Of a stretch of DNA of 21,111 nt, positions 10,553-19,605 are shown piece after piece; the stretch's first letter is position 1, and each line of letters begins with the position of its first letter. Both the position numbers and the translations under genes were made by a program. This stretch comes from Apostichopus californicus (taxonomy: Eukaryota; Echinodermata; Holothuroidea; Aspidochirotida; Stichopodidae): the NCBI GenBank assembly GCA_020650975.1, contig JAIPMN010189026.1, positions 1-21,111 of the forward strand, written 5' to 3'. The notes under the pieces were generated by a model. That model did no database searches and was not told where the DNA came from. It saw only the letters and a list, made by a program, of their open reading frames with translations.

Positions 10553-13500
10553 GTAGGTGTTATCTTGATTCCTATTTTTAATTTTAATTTTATTTATTTT
10601 TGCTCGATTATTGAAAATTGCCCTGAACAATTGTTTTGAAAGCCATGGTTATCTTAGGTCAACCTTGTGTAGAGCCATGCCCTTTTGGCATAGCTGGCAT
10701 GCCTTAGCATTTAACTCCACCGGAACTGGTCAAACCCTTCCGTTCAGAGTGGGAGACCCTTCAGGGCGTGTGGTAGCCTTGAAATCCATTGTGCTGAGAC
10801 ACTACGATACTTTTACTAGTGAAAACAACACCTTCAAGATTTCTATTTACCTCTTTACTACGCTTTTGCAGCCCATTTGAAGTTGTTTCTTTAATAGCTT
10901 TAATAGAGGTAATTATATAATTTCTCTTCTTTTCTATATCTCTTAAGCAAACATGGGTTCTGTGATTCATAATATCGATTAGATTTTGTTACTCTCGATC
11001 AAGTTCAGAGTCACGGTTGGCCCTATTGTACTGTTAACACTATTTCAATGGTAGGCTACTGCCAGAGTAGTATAGCCTAGGCGAAACTTTTCAGCATAAA
11101 TCGTAGCTTTTAAATCCAATAATTCTGTAAAATGCTGAGTTAAGATTTCGTAAATATTAGTAAAAGTGCTTTTCCAGAACCTTTTGTCAACCTTTATCAT
11201 AATTTTATATCTCCATACTTAATGATCTCAGTGGTTCCTAAGATCGTAATTTACGTACGTCACATGAACAAATTGTATTGTAGCCTTAACAGGGGACCTT
11301 ACGTCATAGTAAACTTATATTGTTGCATAGCGCCCAAGACACCAAGATGGCCGCGCCCATGAGTCGTTAGATGTAATAGTCTTAACTGATGTTCGTAATG
11401 TCAATGTGAACTTGAGGTCGAGTTGTTTTTATTGACATGTTATTAATGTGTACTGAGAGGTTGTTTTAACTAAATGTTGGATACTTCTCTTGGGTTTTCA
11501 AAAGAGATGAATTTCTTGTATTGGAAAATATGTACACCTTTTTAATTATAACTTTGGAAAGTTAGCTAAATATGCAACCATTGTTATAGAGCCATTTTCA
11601 TAGCTCCCAACTCTTGAGAAGGCAAATGCTGGTCCATGCCACGAATCGCAGTCCTGGGGGAGGGGTATAAGGAGAGGGGGTGTCCCCTTATACCCCTGAT
11701 TTTTTTTGGAATCCTGGTGATGCCTACATGTAAAATGGTGGCACTTAGGAAGGCTTTTGTCACCCAACATTTTCTGAGAAATATGCATTTTATAGTTGTA
11801 CCAGTCACAAAAATTAGGTCTACTATTAGGATTTATCTGCACCTTTTTACAATCAACCATTTTAATCTTCCTCATACCAACATACGATTGCAAACAATAA
11901 GTTTTATTGAAGTATATTTAAGCATATAATTGCACATTGAATCATTATAATATTATCACTGTAGCCAGGCCTGCAGAGATTGCATAAAATTAACATTTAG
12001 GGGCATATATTATTTTAATCAGGGTAAGGTATGGTGTACAGTGGAAAATAAAACATAGAGACAACAAAAGATGAAATTTAATACCTTATTAAATCCAGAG
12101 TGCATAAGTCTTGGCACATTTGTCTTGGAAAATCTGAAACCCAGCCTTTAATATTCACCCCGTGTATTGAAATTGTGTAACTATAAATGAATTTCTTACA
12201 ATCACACTTCCCAACCTTGATGCTGATGTGTGCAAGAATCTTTTTAAAAAAAAAGAAGAAATTGACATTTCATTACTTTCTTGCAGACAATCTTCAAGTC
12301 TTGAAAGATGTTGAAGCAGAGTTAGAGAAAGGAATTGCAAGTGAATTGCAAGAAGCAGATTTCAAAGAGAGTAAAAGCACTAGAGGACGAAAAATTAAGA
12401 AAAGCAGGAAGGTGATTGAAGCTGAAGAGGGAATAGAGGGTGAAGATGAAGAAGCAGAAGTTCAGAAAAGAAAGAAACCAAAAACAGTATGTGTGAAATC
12501 AGTGAAAGAAGACAATTCTAAGGAACAGATAAATGCTAAACTGAGAGCCAAGCATGCAGTTTGTAGTAGCTTTTTTAGTGACTCTGGATCTGATGTTGTC
12601 CAGGAGGTGGCACCACCATACTTAGTGCAAGATGAGACTGACATAGACTTACATCTTGACAATTATGCATTTGAAGGCATTGCAAAAGCAGTGGAGGTGG
12701 CCAATGACATGAGCTATACCGATGCTCCCAACTTAAAATACCACAACATGGATGATGGGTCATCAGAGTCAGACCTTGAAAATTTAGCATTAATTGAGGA
12801 AAATTTTAAACTTATTCAGCAGAACAATGAACTGACTGCACAATGCAACAGCCTTAGGTTGGAGAATGAAAACTTAAAGCTTGAATCTTTTGAGAACAAG
12901 AAGACACTGGAAGCTGCCACCAGCACACAAGCAGTTCAAACTGTTCAATTGGAAGGTTCAGGTATGTTTTCTTTCCTTCAGTAAGATGAACAGCATTCAG
13001 GGATTGTGCCAGAACTGATAAAAAGGGGGATTAAGTAATGTGTTCTCTGTATGTATTGTGCAATACATTGCATTTTAATACTTTCAATTCTTTTAGCAGA
13101 AAGAGACTCCTGGTCCTTAGAACCCTTGTCTAAGACATATTAAATGTTCAGCAAGGAAAAACAGTATCCTGTAAACTGGACAATATGGTTTAATTATAAC
13201 CTTTATATTTCATAGATTGCCTATAAACACAGTATCATATCGGATTATTCCTCCCTCCCCTCTCCCTGTTAGAAATCATGGTTTTGACATGCTAAGGGGT
13301 GGTTTTAACATACATTTATGTACTCATTCTAGTTGATTATAGGTACATTCCCACATGGCAGTGGTCTTTCACCTCCTTATGTAACATGGATGGTTGGCGC
13401 TGAGGGCTTAATCACAATGTTTTAAACTATTAACTCAGAGACATCCTCAATCTGTCCATTTCATAGTAATTTGCAAATGTCTAACATGTTTCTGTTCTGA

Positions 13501-16500
13501 TGTTATCTTTAGGCATTTGTGTCACACCAAGAAAGGTGAAATTCATGCAAGAACTAGCCACATTTGTGGAGTCTAGTCTTCATGGATCCCCAGGTCAGCT
13601 ATCATCCTCCAGTCCATCCTCATGTGGTGCATCATACTCTACTCCATCCATGCCTGACCATGAGTCCTTATTTTGTCCATCCTTGCCTAGTCCTGTTGTA
13701 TCAGGTCATTCCTCGTCTCAAACATCTGATACCTCAGATTTGCCAACCCATGAAACCATGGAAAGGGTACGCATGTTACATGTATTTTAATGAACAATAC
13801 GGTTGAGATGGTGGACATGAGTGAACATTGAAGGTGTGGGGTATCCATATTATTAAAATAACAGCTCAACAGATGTAGTGGTTTTTGTCCTGTTTTCAAC
13901 TAACAATACAAAAACTCAACATCTCTCCAGAATTTCCCATTGTAATGTATGTATAAAATTATAAGTTTTGCTGACTAAACTAGTGATAACTTGACATCTC
14001 AGCTAAATTAGTACATTTTTGTTGAAGTGTCATTTGTTACAGGAAAGTCAACATCAGAGTAACATAACAATTTTTGTCAAGTTGCAGGATTTATTTGTGT
14101 AGACATTATCTCCACAATGTTATAAAACTGGCTTTAATCACAGATATGCAATAGTTTCTTATATGATAACAATTGATAGTGTGACTAGTTTGACAGAGAT
14201 GTCAAGTTATTGTGAGTCTGAAAGTAGCAATTATCACTATCTTGTTGTTTTGCCAAGTTCACTGATATCAAGTTCACTCCAACAAATTCAATTATAAATT
14301 CAGTTTAAATAATTTTATAATATTTATTTGATATTTTTTCTGTGTAAAAAGCTAATATTTGTTTCATGTATAGCATGGTATCTCTTCCATCTTGCTTGTT
14401 TGTTCAGTCTACCACTATTATTGTCATTTTTTTCACATTTCTCATACATGCCTGTTTGGAAGCTATACAAATTTGTAACATTAATTCTATAAAACTTAGC
14501 TTATGCAATAGCAAGATGCCAAATTTAAAGGAGGATAGCTAGTTACCAAAATAATCTACATAACTTTGGGTACAGTGTCCTTCCAAATCTGCTATATGTA
14601 TGCCCCCTACTAAAAAATCTATCAAACACTGCCTTAGGTGTTGGAATTCCCACAAGGAATGGCCTATAAAGGAGGAAATAAACAGTTTTTCGTTCAAATT
14701 TCCTTATGTGTGGGATATGTCACGAAAGCAATTTTGTATGCCCATAGGACTCTCCCTTCTTTTAAGTGAGGAGAATACCTACAAAATATCCTACCAATTG
14801 ATCTTTAAAAGCAGAATCAAATGAAAGCAAAACTTTGTACGGTTTTGAATTTTCTTTTTTTAACATTTTTTACCAACAGGCTATCCTCCTTTAAATAAAT
14901 GATGCTGTATTGAACTGTTCATTTTTAAAGATCCTTTGGTAAAGTGCTATTGTACCTTTGGGGTGTTGATGGATATCAAGTCAAAGTAATATAGAAACTG
15001 CATACTGTTGTGTATGATCCTTTGGTGGTATTTCAGGGCTCTTGTATTTCAAACCTTAGATCATGAACTGAGGAACAGGTGACTGTTTTCTCACTAATAA
15101 AACCCATATGATATTCCATTGTGAAATAGTCCAGTTCAATCATTTTAAATGTTACTGACTCTTTTAGAACTTTCTTTTCTTTTTTTTGGTTTATTTCTCA
15201 GAGTGACTTGGTTGAGTTGGTCAAGGGGACTGGGGTGTACATAACAGTTCAAAAAAGAACATGTGTCATCCTTAAGGGGAAAAAAGGACCAACATTTATG
15301 TTAAGAAAGCTCCTTGGAGTTCTCTTTTCACCAGAGGAATTGAGAAATGGATGCGCTGTTGGTGGGAGGAAGACAGCGGTGAACAAATTGCCAGATGGAT
15401 CCCGAAGCATTCCTCTTGACAGTAAGAAGCTGGATGCTGCTAAAGGTAAAACATTTAAACTACCCTTTATGCTGATTAAGCCGTTTGTTTTTGCCCTGGA
15501 GCAAAACAAATGTTTGCTTTTAATGTGGTGTGTCTGTCATGCCTCTCTTGAAACACAATCAATTTGATTATGATCAGCTTGTTGTTGGCAGGTAGGTTTG
15601 CGAATGTGAGTGATAATCGGTTAGATAATCGGTAAATAATCGGCATTGGCAAAATCTGTTGTGCTACTGAGTATACGAAACCGATTATCAGTATCGTAAG
15701 ATTAAGGTGTAAGGATTCTATTGTTCTGCGCTTACCCTTCGCTAACATGCCATGCAGTAACATAAGACTGCACAATACAACGCTAATAGTAGCGGTGAAC
15801 CTATACTAAGTTACTAACCCCCAGTTTAATGGTTCAGAAAGTCTCTCATGCAAGGTTGTACAAAAGTGCTTCAATATAATCCAGCTAGTACTCATTAAAC
15901 AGTATGATACGCTAATGGCTAGGATTTGAAACGATTAATTCTTCATTATGCTTCGTCCGTCTGATATACCCGCCTGTCATGCATGTTTACCAATTGATTA
16001 TAAGAAAGATCAGTAGTCTTAAAAATTGAATAACAATCATATTTTTTAATAGCCTCTTTCAACTTACCAGAAAACGATAACATTAGGTTTCATCATTGTG
16101 TGGGTTTACCAACCTTAGGCTAGAGAAGTTTGGGCTTAGCAACAAAGTGACATCCATAAGTCGAGATGATGTGCCAGTGAGGCATTGCATTTGCTATGTT
16201 TATTTTAGGGCGGACTGGCGGGCTTATATTTTTCACAACTAAAAGAAAGTCCTATATACGAGAGCAGGGGGAGGGGTAAAAAATATTAGCTGAGAAATAC
16301 ATTTTCGTGGAAACTGATTTACTGAACAGCTGTCCCCATTGCATGTGTTCTTAACTCACAGATCTATGGAAATGACTATTAGGCCAATACTGTATAGCCA
16401 ATTAATCTACATAATCTTACAACACTCATTGCACTGCATGCATGCGTATTGTGTGTATATAAACTTGATTATTAGGCCTTGTGAAGGGATGTGAAGGGAT

Positions 16501-17135
16501 ATATGACCTGTTGTAATATACATTGCATCCAAAACATTTCTTGCAACTGGCTAACTTGTACTTCACAACAACTTTTTCATCGCGATGTGCGAAAAGTAGG
16601 TCACAGTATGCCAGTGGTTGCCGAAGACCATGGATGGAAAACTGCAGACTAGTTCAACGAAAGTGATGAAATAATCGGTAATCGGCATCGTCTGATTGAC
16701 TAATCGGTATACCAACAGATTATCACATAATCAGTCGAACACGAGAAAGAACTCTATTTTGTATGGTCAACAAATGTAAACAAAAGTGAGAACAGTGTAA
16801 GCACCATAACATGGTCTTGCCAACTTGATTATGCTAATTGTTGATTTGCATGTTCCTGTCGTAAGTGCGTCACCACCATGCTTTTTGAAGGTCTGAAGTC
16901 CTCTGAATGTTGACCTGTATAAAATTACAACCATGCTGTTTTAATCACAAGTGTAAAAAGCATCCATTAGTTTAAGTTAACAAAAACTTCTTTCTTTTAT
17001 TCAACAGCTTTTGTTCTCTGCTATTGTCGGAAAAATGGGGTGCCCATTCCGGCTGACAAAGATTTGAATTCTGTGGTCAACAGCAAATGCGTTGAAGTAA
17101 GGAGAGAGGTCAGACGGGCCAGGAAATTATTTTAA
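10312..17135 (+). CDS. BEN-domain DNA-binding protein, BEND5-like, five exons
   Basis: I join exons 10312-10552, 12287-12961, 13513-13766, 15202-15445 and 17008-17135 into 1542 nt, encoding 513 residues with a stop. All four junctions keep frame. Layout: residues 28-80 (RCVVYWVDEMKVSRVPLSAV, then TGPYQARIIKIS) resemble the Tudor/SH3-like N-terminus of BEND5-type proteins; 111-146 is basic and probably nuclear (RGRKIKKSRK, QKRKKPK) around an acidic run; 244-288 is a clear coiled coil (LIEENFKLIQQNNEL and onward); 306-390 is Ser/Pro-rich; 391-513 is the BEN domain. BEN domains bind DNA directly and often act as dimers in chromatin repression. An in-frame stop at 10291 makes ATG 10312 the first start. 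The nested position suggests that this is a transposon gene, perhaps binding the CATG arrays; that role is inference. Confidence 0.85.
11662..11696. repeat. GC-rich hairpin in BEN intron 1
   Basis: GGGGTATAAGG at 11662-11672 and its exact complement at 11686-11696 enclose a 13-bp loop and are followed by a run of eight T. It stands out in an AT-rich intron. It may be part of a decayed repeat or a structured RNA; I cannot identify it. Confidence 0.5.
12287..12961 (+). CDS. BEN gene exon 2 (basic/acidic linker and coiled coil)
   Basis: The acceptor is CTTTCTTGCAG and the donor is TCAG|GTATGT, phase 1 on both sides. It starts DNLQVLKDVEAELEKG and ends AVQTVQLEGSG. The frame is open further upstream, but that part (with KKKKK) is intronic. 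The heptad-like stretch ENLALIEENFKLIQQNNELT suggests self-association. Confidence 0.8.
13513..13766 (+). CDS. BEN gene exon 3 (Ser/Pro-rich linker)
   Basis: The acceptor is TTATCTTTAG and the donor is GAAAGG|GTACGC. It enters in phase 1 and leaves in phase 0. It encodes GICVTPRKVKFMQELATFVE followed by a long Ser/Pro/His stretch ending THETMER. The stretch is probably disordered; no domain is recognised. Confidence 0.75.
13986..14210. repeat. Short inverted-repeat element, possible MITE relic
   Basis: ATAACTTGACATCTC at 13986-14000 is exactly complementary to 14196-14210. About 195 bp of AT-rich, non-coding DNA lies between. No clear target duplication is seen. It lies in BEN intron 3. Confidence 0.4.
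14523..14896. mobile_element. MITE with 17-bp perfect inverted repeats and TTAA ends
   Basis: ATTTAAAGGAGGATAGC at 14523-14539 is exactly complementary to 14880-14896. If the outer TTAA is a target duplication, the inner repeat starts AGGAGGATAGC, which would fit a piggyBac- or Kolobok-type non-autonomous element. The 74-aa frame inside resembles no known protein. It lies in BEN intron 3. Confidence 0.6.
15202..15445 (+). CDS. BEN gene exon 4 (first two thirds of BEN domain)
   Basis: The acceptor is TTTATTTCTCAG and the donor is AAAG|GTAAAA. It enters in phase 0 and leaves in phase 1. It encodes SDLVELVKGTGVYITVQKRT and then the BEN core with PTFMLRKLLGVLFSPEELRN, KTAVNKLPDG and LDSKKLDAAK. 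These follow the canonical BEN helices: a hydrophobic first helix, FSPEEL, then the basic loop and a LDxxKL-type helix. Confidence 0.88.
15601..16740. mobile_element. Possible degraded DNA element with AATCGG-rich ends
   Basis: Both ends carry clustered AATCGG or CCGATT words: 15611-15690 (GATAATCGG, GATAATCGG, AATAATCGG, CCGATTATC) and 16671-16735 (AATAATCGG, TAATCGGC, CTAATCGG, GATTATC). Inward from each end there is a loose similarity around TGATAATC. No coding frame remains inside. It lies in BEN intron 4. The limits are approximate. Confidence 0.35.
17008..17135 (+). CDS. BEN gene exon 5 (end of BEN domain)
   Basis: The acceptor is TTTTATTCAACAG. Phase 1 joins G to CT, giving Ala. It encodes FVLCYCRKNGVPIPADKDLN and onward to REVRRARKLF, then a TAA stop at 17133-17135. 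This is the usual C-terminal helix set of a BEN domain ending in a basic helix. It was too short to stand out as a separate open frame and was found from the expected continuation of exon 4. Confidence 0.85.
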
Positions 17136-19070
17136 ACTCCGTACCGGTACCGTAGTTAAGTTGAATGCTTGTGTTTATATGTTTTATGTGACAAATGTAT
17201 AGGTCATGGTAAGGAGGTGATTCTTGTTGGTTTAGGTGTGAGTCATTCTTCAATTACGGGTGGATTCTGTACCAAATTAAACATCAACTGTGGAGACCAA
17301 CTTTTTTTGGTAATTTTTCTTTAATTTGGGAGTTTACATACCCAAAATCAACATGTGTAAAAAAAAAATCTTAGAACACCTACTATAACCCAGTAAAAAA
17401 ACATGGTCACCTGATGTCTGATGAATTTTTCAGGAATGTCTGATAGTTTTCCTAAAAGGCTGACTTTACTGCCCTTTTTTCACATATTTAACGTCCGTAA
17501 TTGGTAAAGTTAATTGCAGCAATGTAATTGGAATGAGTTAAGGATTACATACATGCAAAATGGTTGAAATTTAAGTTCATCGGAAAGTCCATAATTGATG
17601 TTTAAACATATGTACAAACTTTACAAAAAGTGTGAACTCTGATAATTGAGAAATACTGTAGCTTGTAAACATAATATCTGACATATACTGCATGTTGGGC
17701 TTGGGGAAATGTATGATCCCAATTGTTTTGGGTCATATGAATATTTACAAAATGTGCCTTAATCTTGGTATGCCAATATCTTTGCAAGTTTAAATGTAGA
17801 GTTTAGCTAATATGAACTTTATTTGTATATGTGAGTTATGTGAAGTAGATATTCCCTATTTGCCCTGGGAGAAGTTCACAGAAATTGATGTGTTGCATGT
17901 GCTGTAAAAATCTTGAAAAGCTAGTGTTTGGCTTATAGGTACCTGCTAGAAAGTTTTCTACTCTGTTCTTAATTTGCTATTCGGCTCCTCAAATTACCAA
18001 GCCTATAGGAATAGAAGTCAGCAATGGACCAAGTTAGTAATTTGTTTTATGTTTTACACCAAATTTAATGCTTTTAGAATGTTCACATATTTTTGATGTA
18101 GCTTAACTATATTAATGTTGCTCATGTTTTTTTTGCATTAATTTTATGACAAATATATATTCTACATATGTGCCTTATAGCATACAGAGTGGCCATTCTG
18201 TGATGCAACATTCTGTAACCTTCCAATCCATTCTTTGATTGGATAAACATTGCCAAATGTTATGACTTGATCAGTGTTTTGAGTATCTAGATCTTATCTT
18301 TCAACATGATTCATTCATTACTACCTTTACAACAGTATACTGGTATACTATACTATAATACTATAACACTACACATCTATAGTGAGGAAAATGTAGTCAC
18401 AATTAAGGGTGCCCCATGAGCATATGTAATGTTTTGATATACCATTTTTATTACACTTGTATAATTGCATTTAAGGTGCTTTCTTTCTTAGCTCATCTGC
18501 ATTATATTTTGTATCAGCTATATACCAGTTCATAATTATATCTACCGTTCATTATCTACATGTGACCAATTCCTTATTTTTCAGTTTTGCATATACTTTT
18601 TTAAGCTTGCCAGGATAACTCTCATTTGCCTTTCTCACTACACTTGTTAGTATATGTTTTCAACATAAATAAAACTTTGATTTTCCATGTTCGGTGCTTT
18701 CAGTCCAGACTTTGCATTTCATCCTTATTGTTTCTTAACAAGTCTATTCTTCATATTTCTTGTAAGTAGTCTATTCTTAACCAGTATTTTATTTAATGTT
18801 CTCTATTTCTAAGCATTGCCTCATTTGCGAGACTTATTTTATGCATAAATTTGCAATCTTGCTGCAGATCCTGCCAAAAACTTGTCACAATTCAATCCTT
18901 GGATTTTCACCGATTTTATACTCATCAGCAATATTATTACAAATACTATTAACACACAAATCAGTTGTCATCCATATACAGCCATGTAATTAGTATTTCA
19001 ATAAATTAACTTTCAATGTAACATTCAATATTTGTTTCTAAAAGTGTGTCATTACATCAGAATTTAAAAA
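17136..19070. other. Non-coding interior between BEN gene and right array
   Basis: I see no gene here. The start is presumably the 3' untranslated region of the BEN gene. A 10-bp stem, CCAAATTAAA at 17272-17281 with its complement at 17320-17329, is present. The rest is AT-rich with short homopolymer runs. The small frames (61 and 65 aa) look like chance. Confidence 0.45.
18668..18673 (+). promoter_or_regulatory. Possible polyadenylation signal for the BEN gene
   Basis: AATAAA on the + strand is followed by T/G-rich sequence (TTTTCCATGTTCGGTGC). It lies about 1.5 kb beyond the stop codon, so it is a candidate only; another lies near 19002. Confidence 0.25.
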
Positions 19071-19577
19071 CATGTATTTGTCACACAAAGCAACCAAAAC
19101 TATAATGTTTAAAAACATTTCCGCATGCATTCATGGAATACTTTCATGCATGTATTTCCATGGAATACATGCATGTATATTTCCTTTGCATTAGTGCATG
19201 CAATGGATTTAAAAACATGCTTCAAGCATGAATTGTTTCAAATCCGACGCAAAAAACATGCTTTAAGCATGTACATGTATGAAACATTTCAAATACATGC
19301 TTCACACATGCCATAGTGCATGTGAGGGCATTTTCATACGTGTATTGTTTCAAACCCCGCGCAAAAAACATGCTTTTTGCATGTACATGTATGAAACATT
19401 GGTAATACATGCTTTAAGCATGTATTTGCTGGAGCATGTAATGTAGCTCATTTACATGCATGTATTTTTTCATATACATGCTTCACGCATGCCATAGTGC
19501 ATGTAAGGAGGGCATTTTCATACATGTATTGTTTCAAACCCCGCGCAAAAAACATGCTCAAGAAATACGCATGCATG
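19071..19577. repeat. Right subterminal CATG-rich array
   Basis: Thirty-two CATG tetramers occur in about 510 bp, mostly as ACATGCTT, AAGCATG, TACATG or GCATGTA in both orientations. Many form inverted pairs such as ACATGCTTTAAGCATGT (19256-19272). A near-palindrome at 19145-19175 uses the same CATGCATGTATT arm as the 26-bp palindrome of the left array; 15 bp, GAATACATGCATGTA, are identical between 2801-2815 and 19163-19177. It mirrors the left array, marking the other end of the same element. Confidence 0.85.
19290..19558 (+). repeat. 184-bp-spaced duplication inside right array
   Basis: A block of about 80 bp near 19294-19373 recurs at 19475-19557: ATACATGCTTCAC, then GCCATAGTGCATGT, then GGGCATTTTCATAC, then ATTGTTTCAAACCCCGCG, then CAAAAAACATGC. 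The part starting ATTGTTTCAAA occurs a third time in a diverged form at 19232. The GC-rich core CCCCGCGC is unlike the rest of the array. Confidence 0.75.
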
Positions 19578-19591
19578 TAAAGGGTACTAGA

Positions 19592-19605
19592 AATTTGTGT
19601 AAGGG
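19592..19605 (-). repeat. Right terminal inverted repeat (candidate)
   Basis: Read inward on the - strand this is CCCTTACACAAATT, matching the left end at 12 of 14 positions. It sits 15 bp outside the last CATG of the right array. The next bases are CCTGC. The exact end is uncertain by a few bases. Confidence 0.5.

Larger units (their letters stand above)
2625..19605. mobile_element. 17-kb CACTA-like (Tnp2) DNA transposon with BEN gene
   Basis: I infer one composite element from four observations. (1) Dense CATG-rich arrays lie near both ends, with a shared palindromic core. (2) A short imperfect inverted repeat, CCCTCATACAAATT on the left and CCCTTACACAAATT read inward from the right, marks the ends. 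(3) Between the arrays is an intact three-exon Tnp2-like transposase on the - strand. (4) Diverging from it is an intact five-exon BEN-domain gene on the + strand. Large subterminal repeat arrays and a two-protein design are known for plant En/Spm (CACTA) elements. The ends here do not read CACTA. Target duplication is unclear: CCC before the left end, CCT after the right. The whole element lies inside a plexin intron. The alternative is that the BEN gene is a nested host gene and the transposon is smaller, but the symmetry of the arrays argues against this. Confidence 0.75.

Noticed and set aside
13097-13143. Possible alternative terminal exon of the BEN gene after acceptor TTCTTTTAG
   Set aside because: It fits phase 1 but reaches a stop after 15 residues and would remove the BEN domain. 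The exon at 13513 also fits phase 1 and leads into the BEN exons.
15208-15567. The 119-aa reading as a standalone small BEN protein
   Set aside because: It begins at a non-ATG codon and runs into the intron. The splice sites at 15201 and 15446 fit the phases of the neighbouring exons.
17272-17329. 10-bp stem-loop after the BEN stop codon as a regulatory element
   Set aside because: The stem is AT-only apart from two pairs, and such stems occur often by chance in AT-rich DNA.
19290-19558. CRISPR-like repeat array
   Set aside because: The sequence is eukaryotic, the repeats are irregular and in both orientations, and spacers are not unique.
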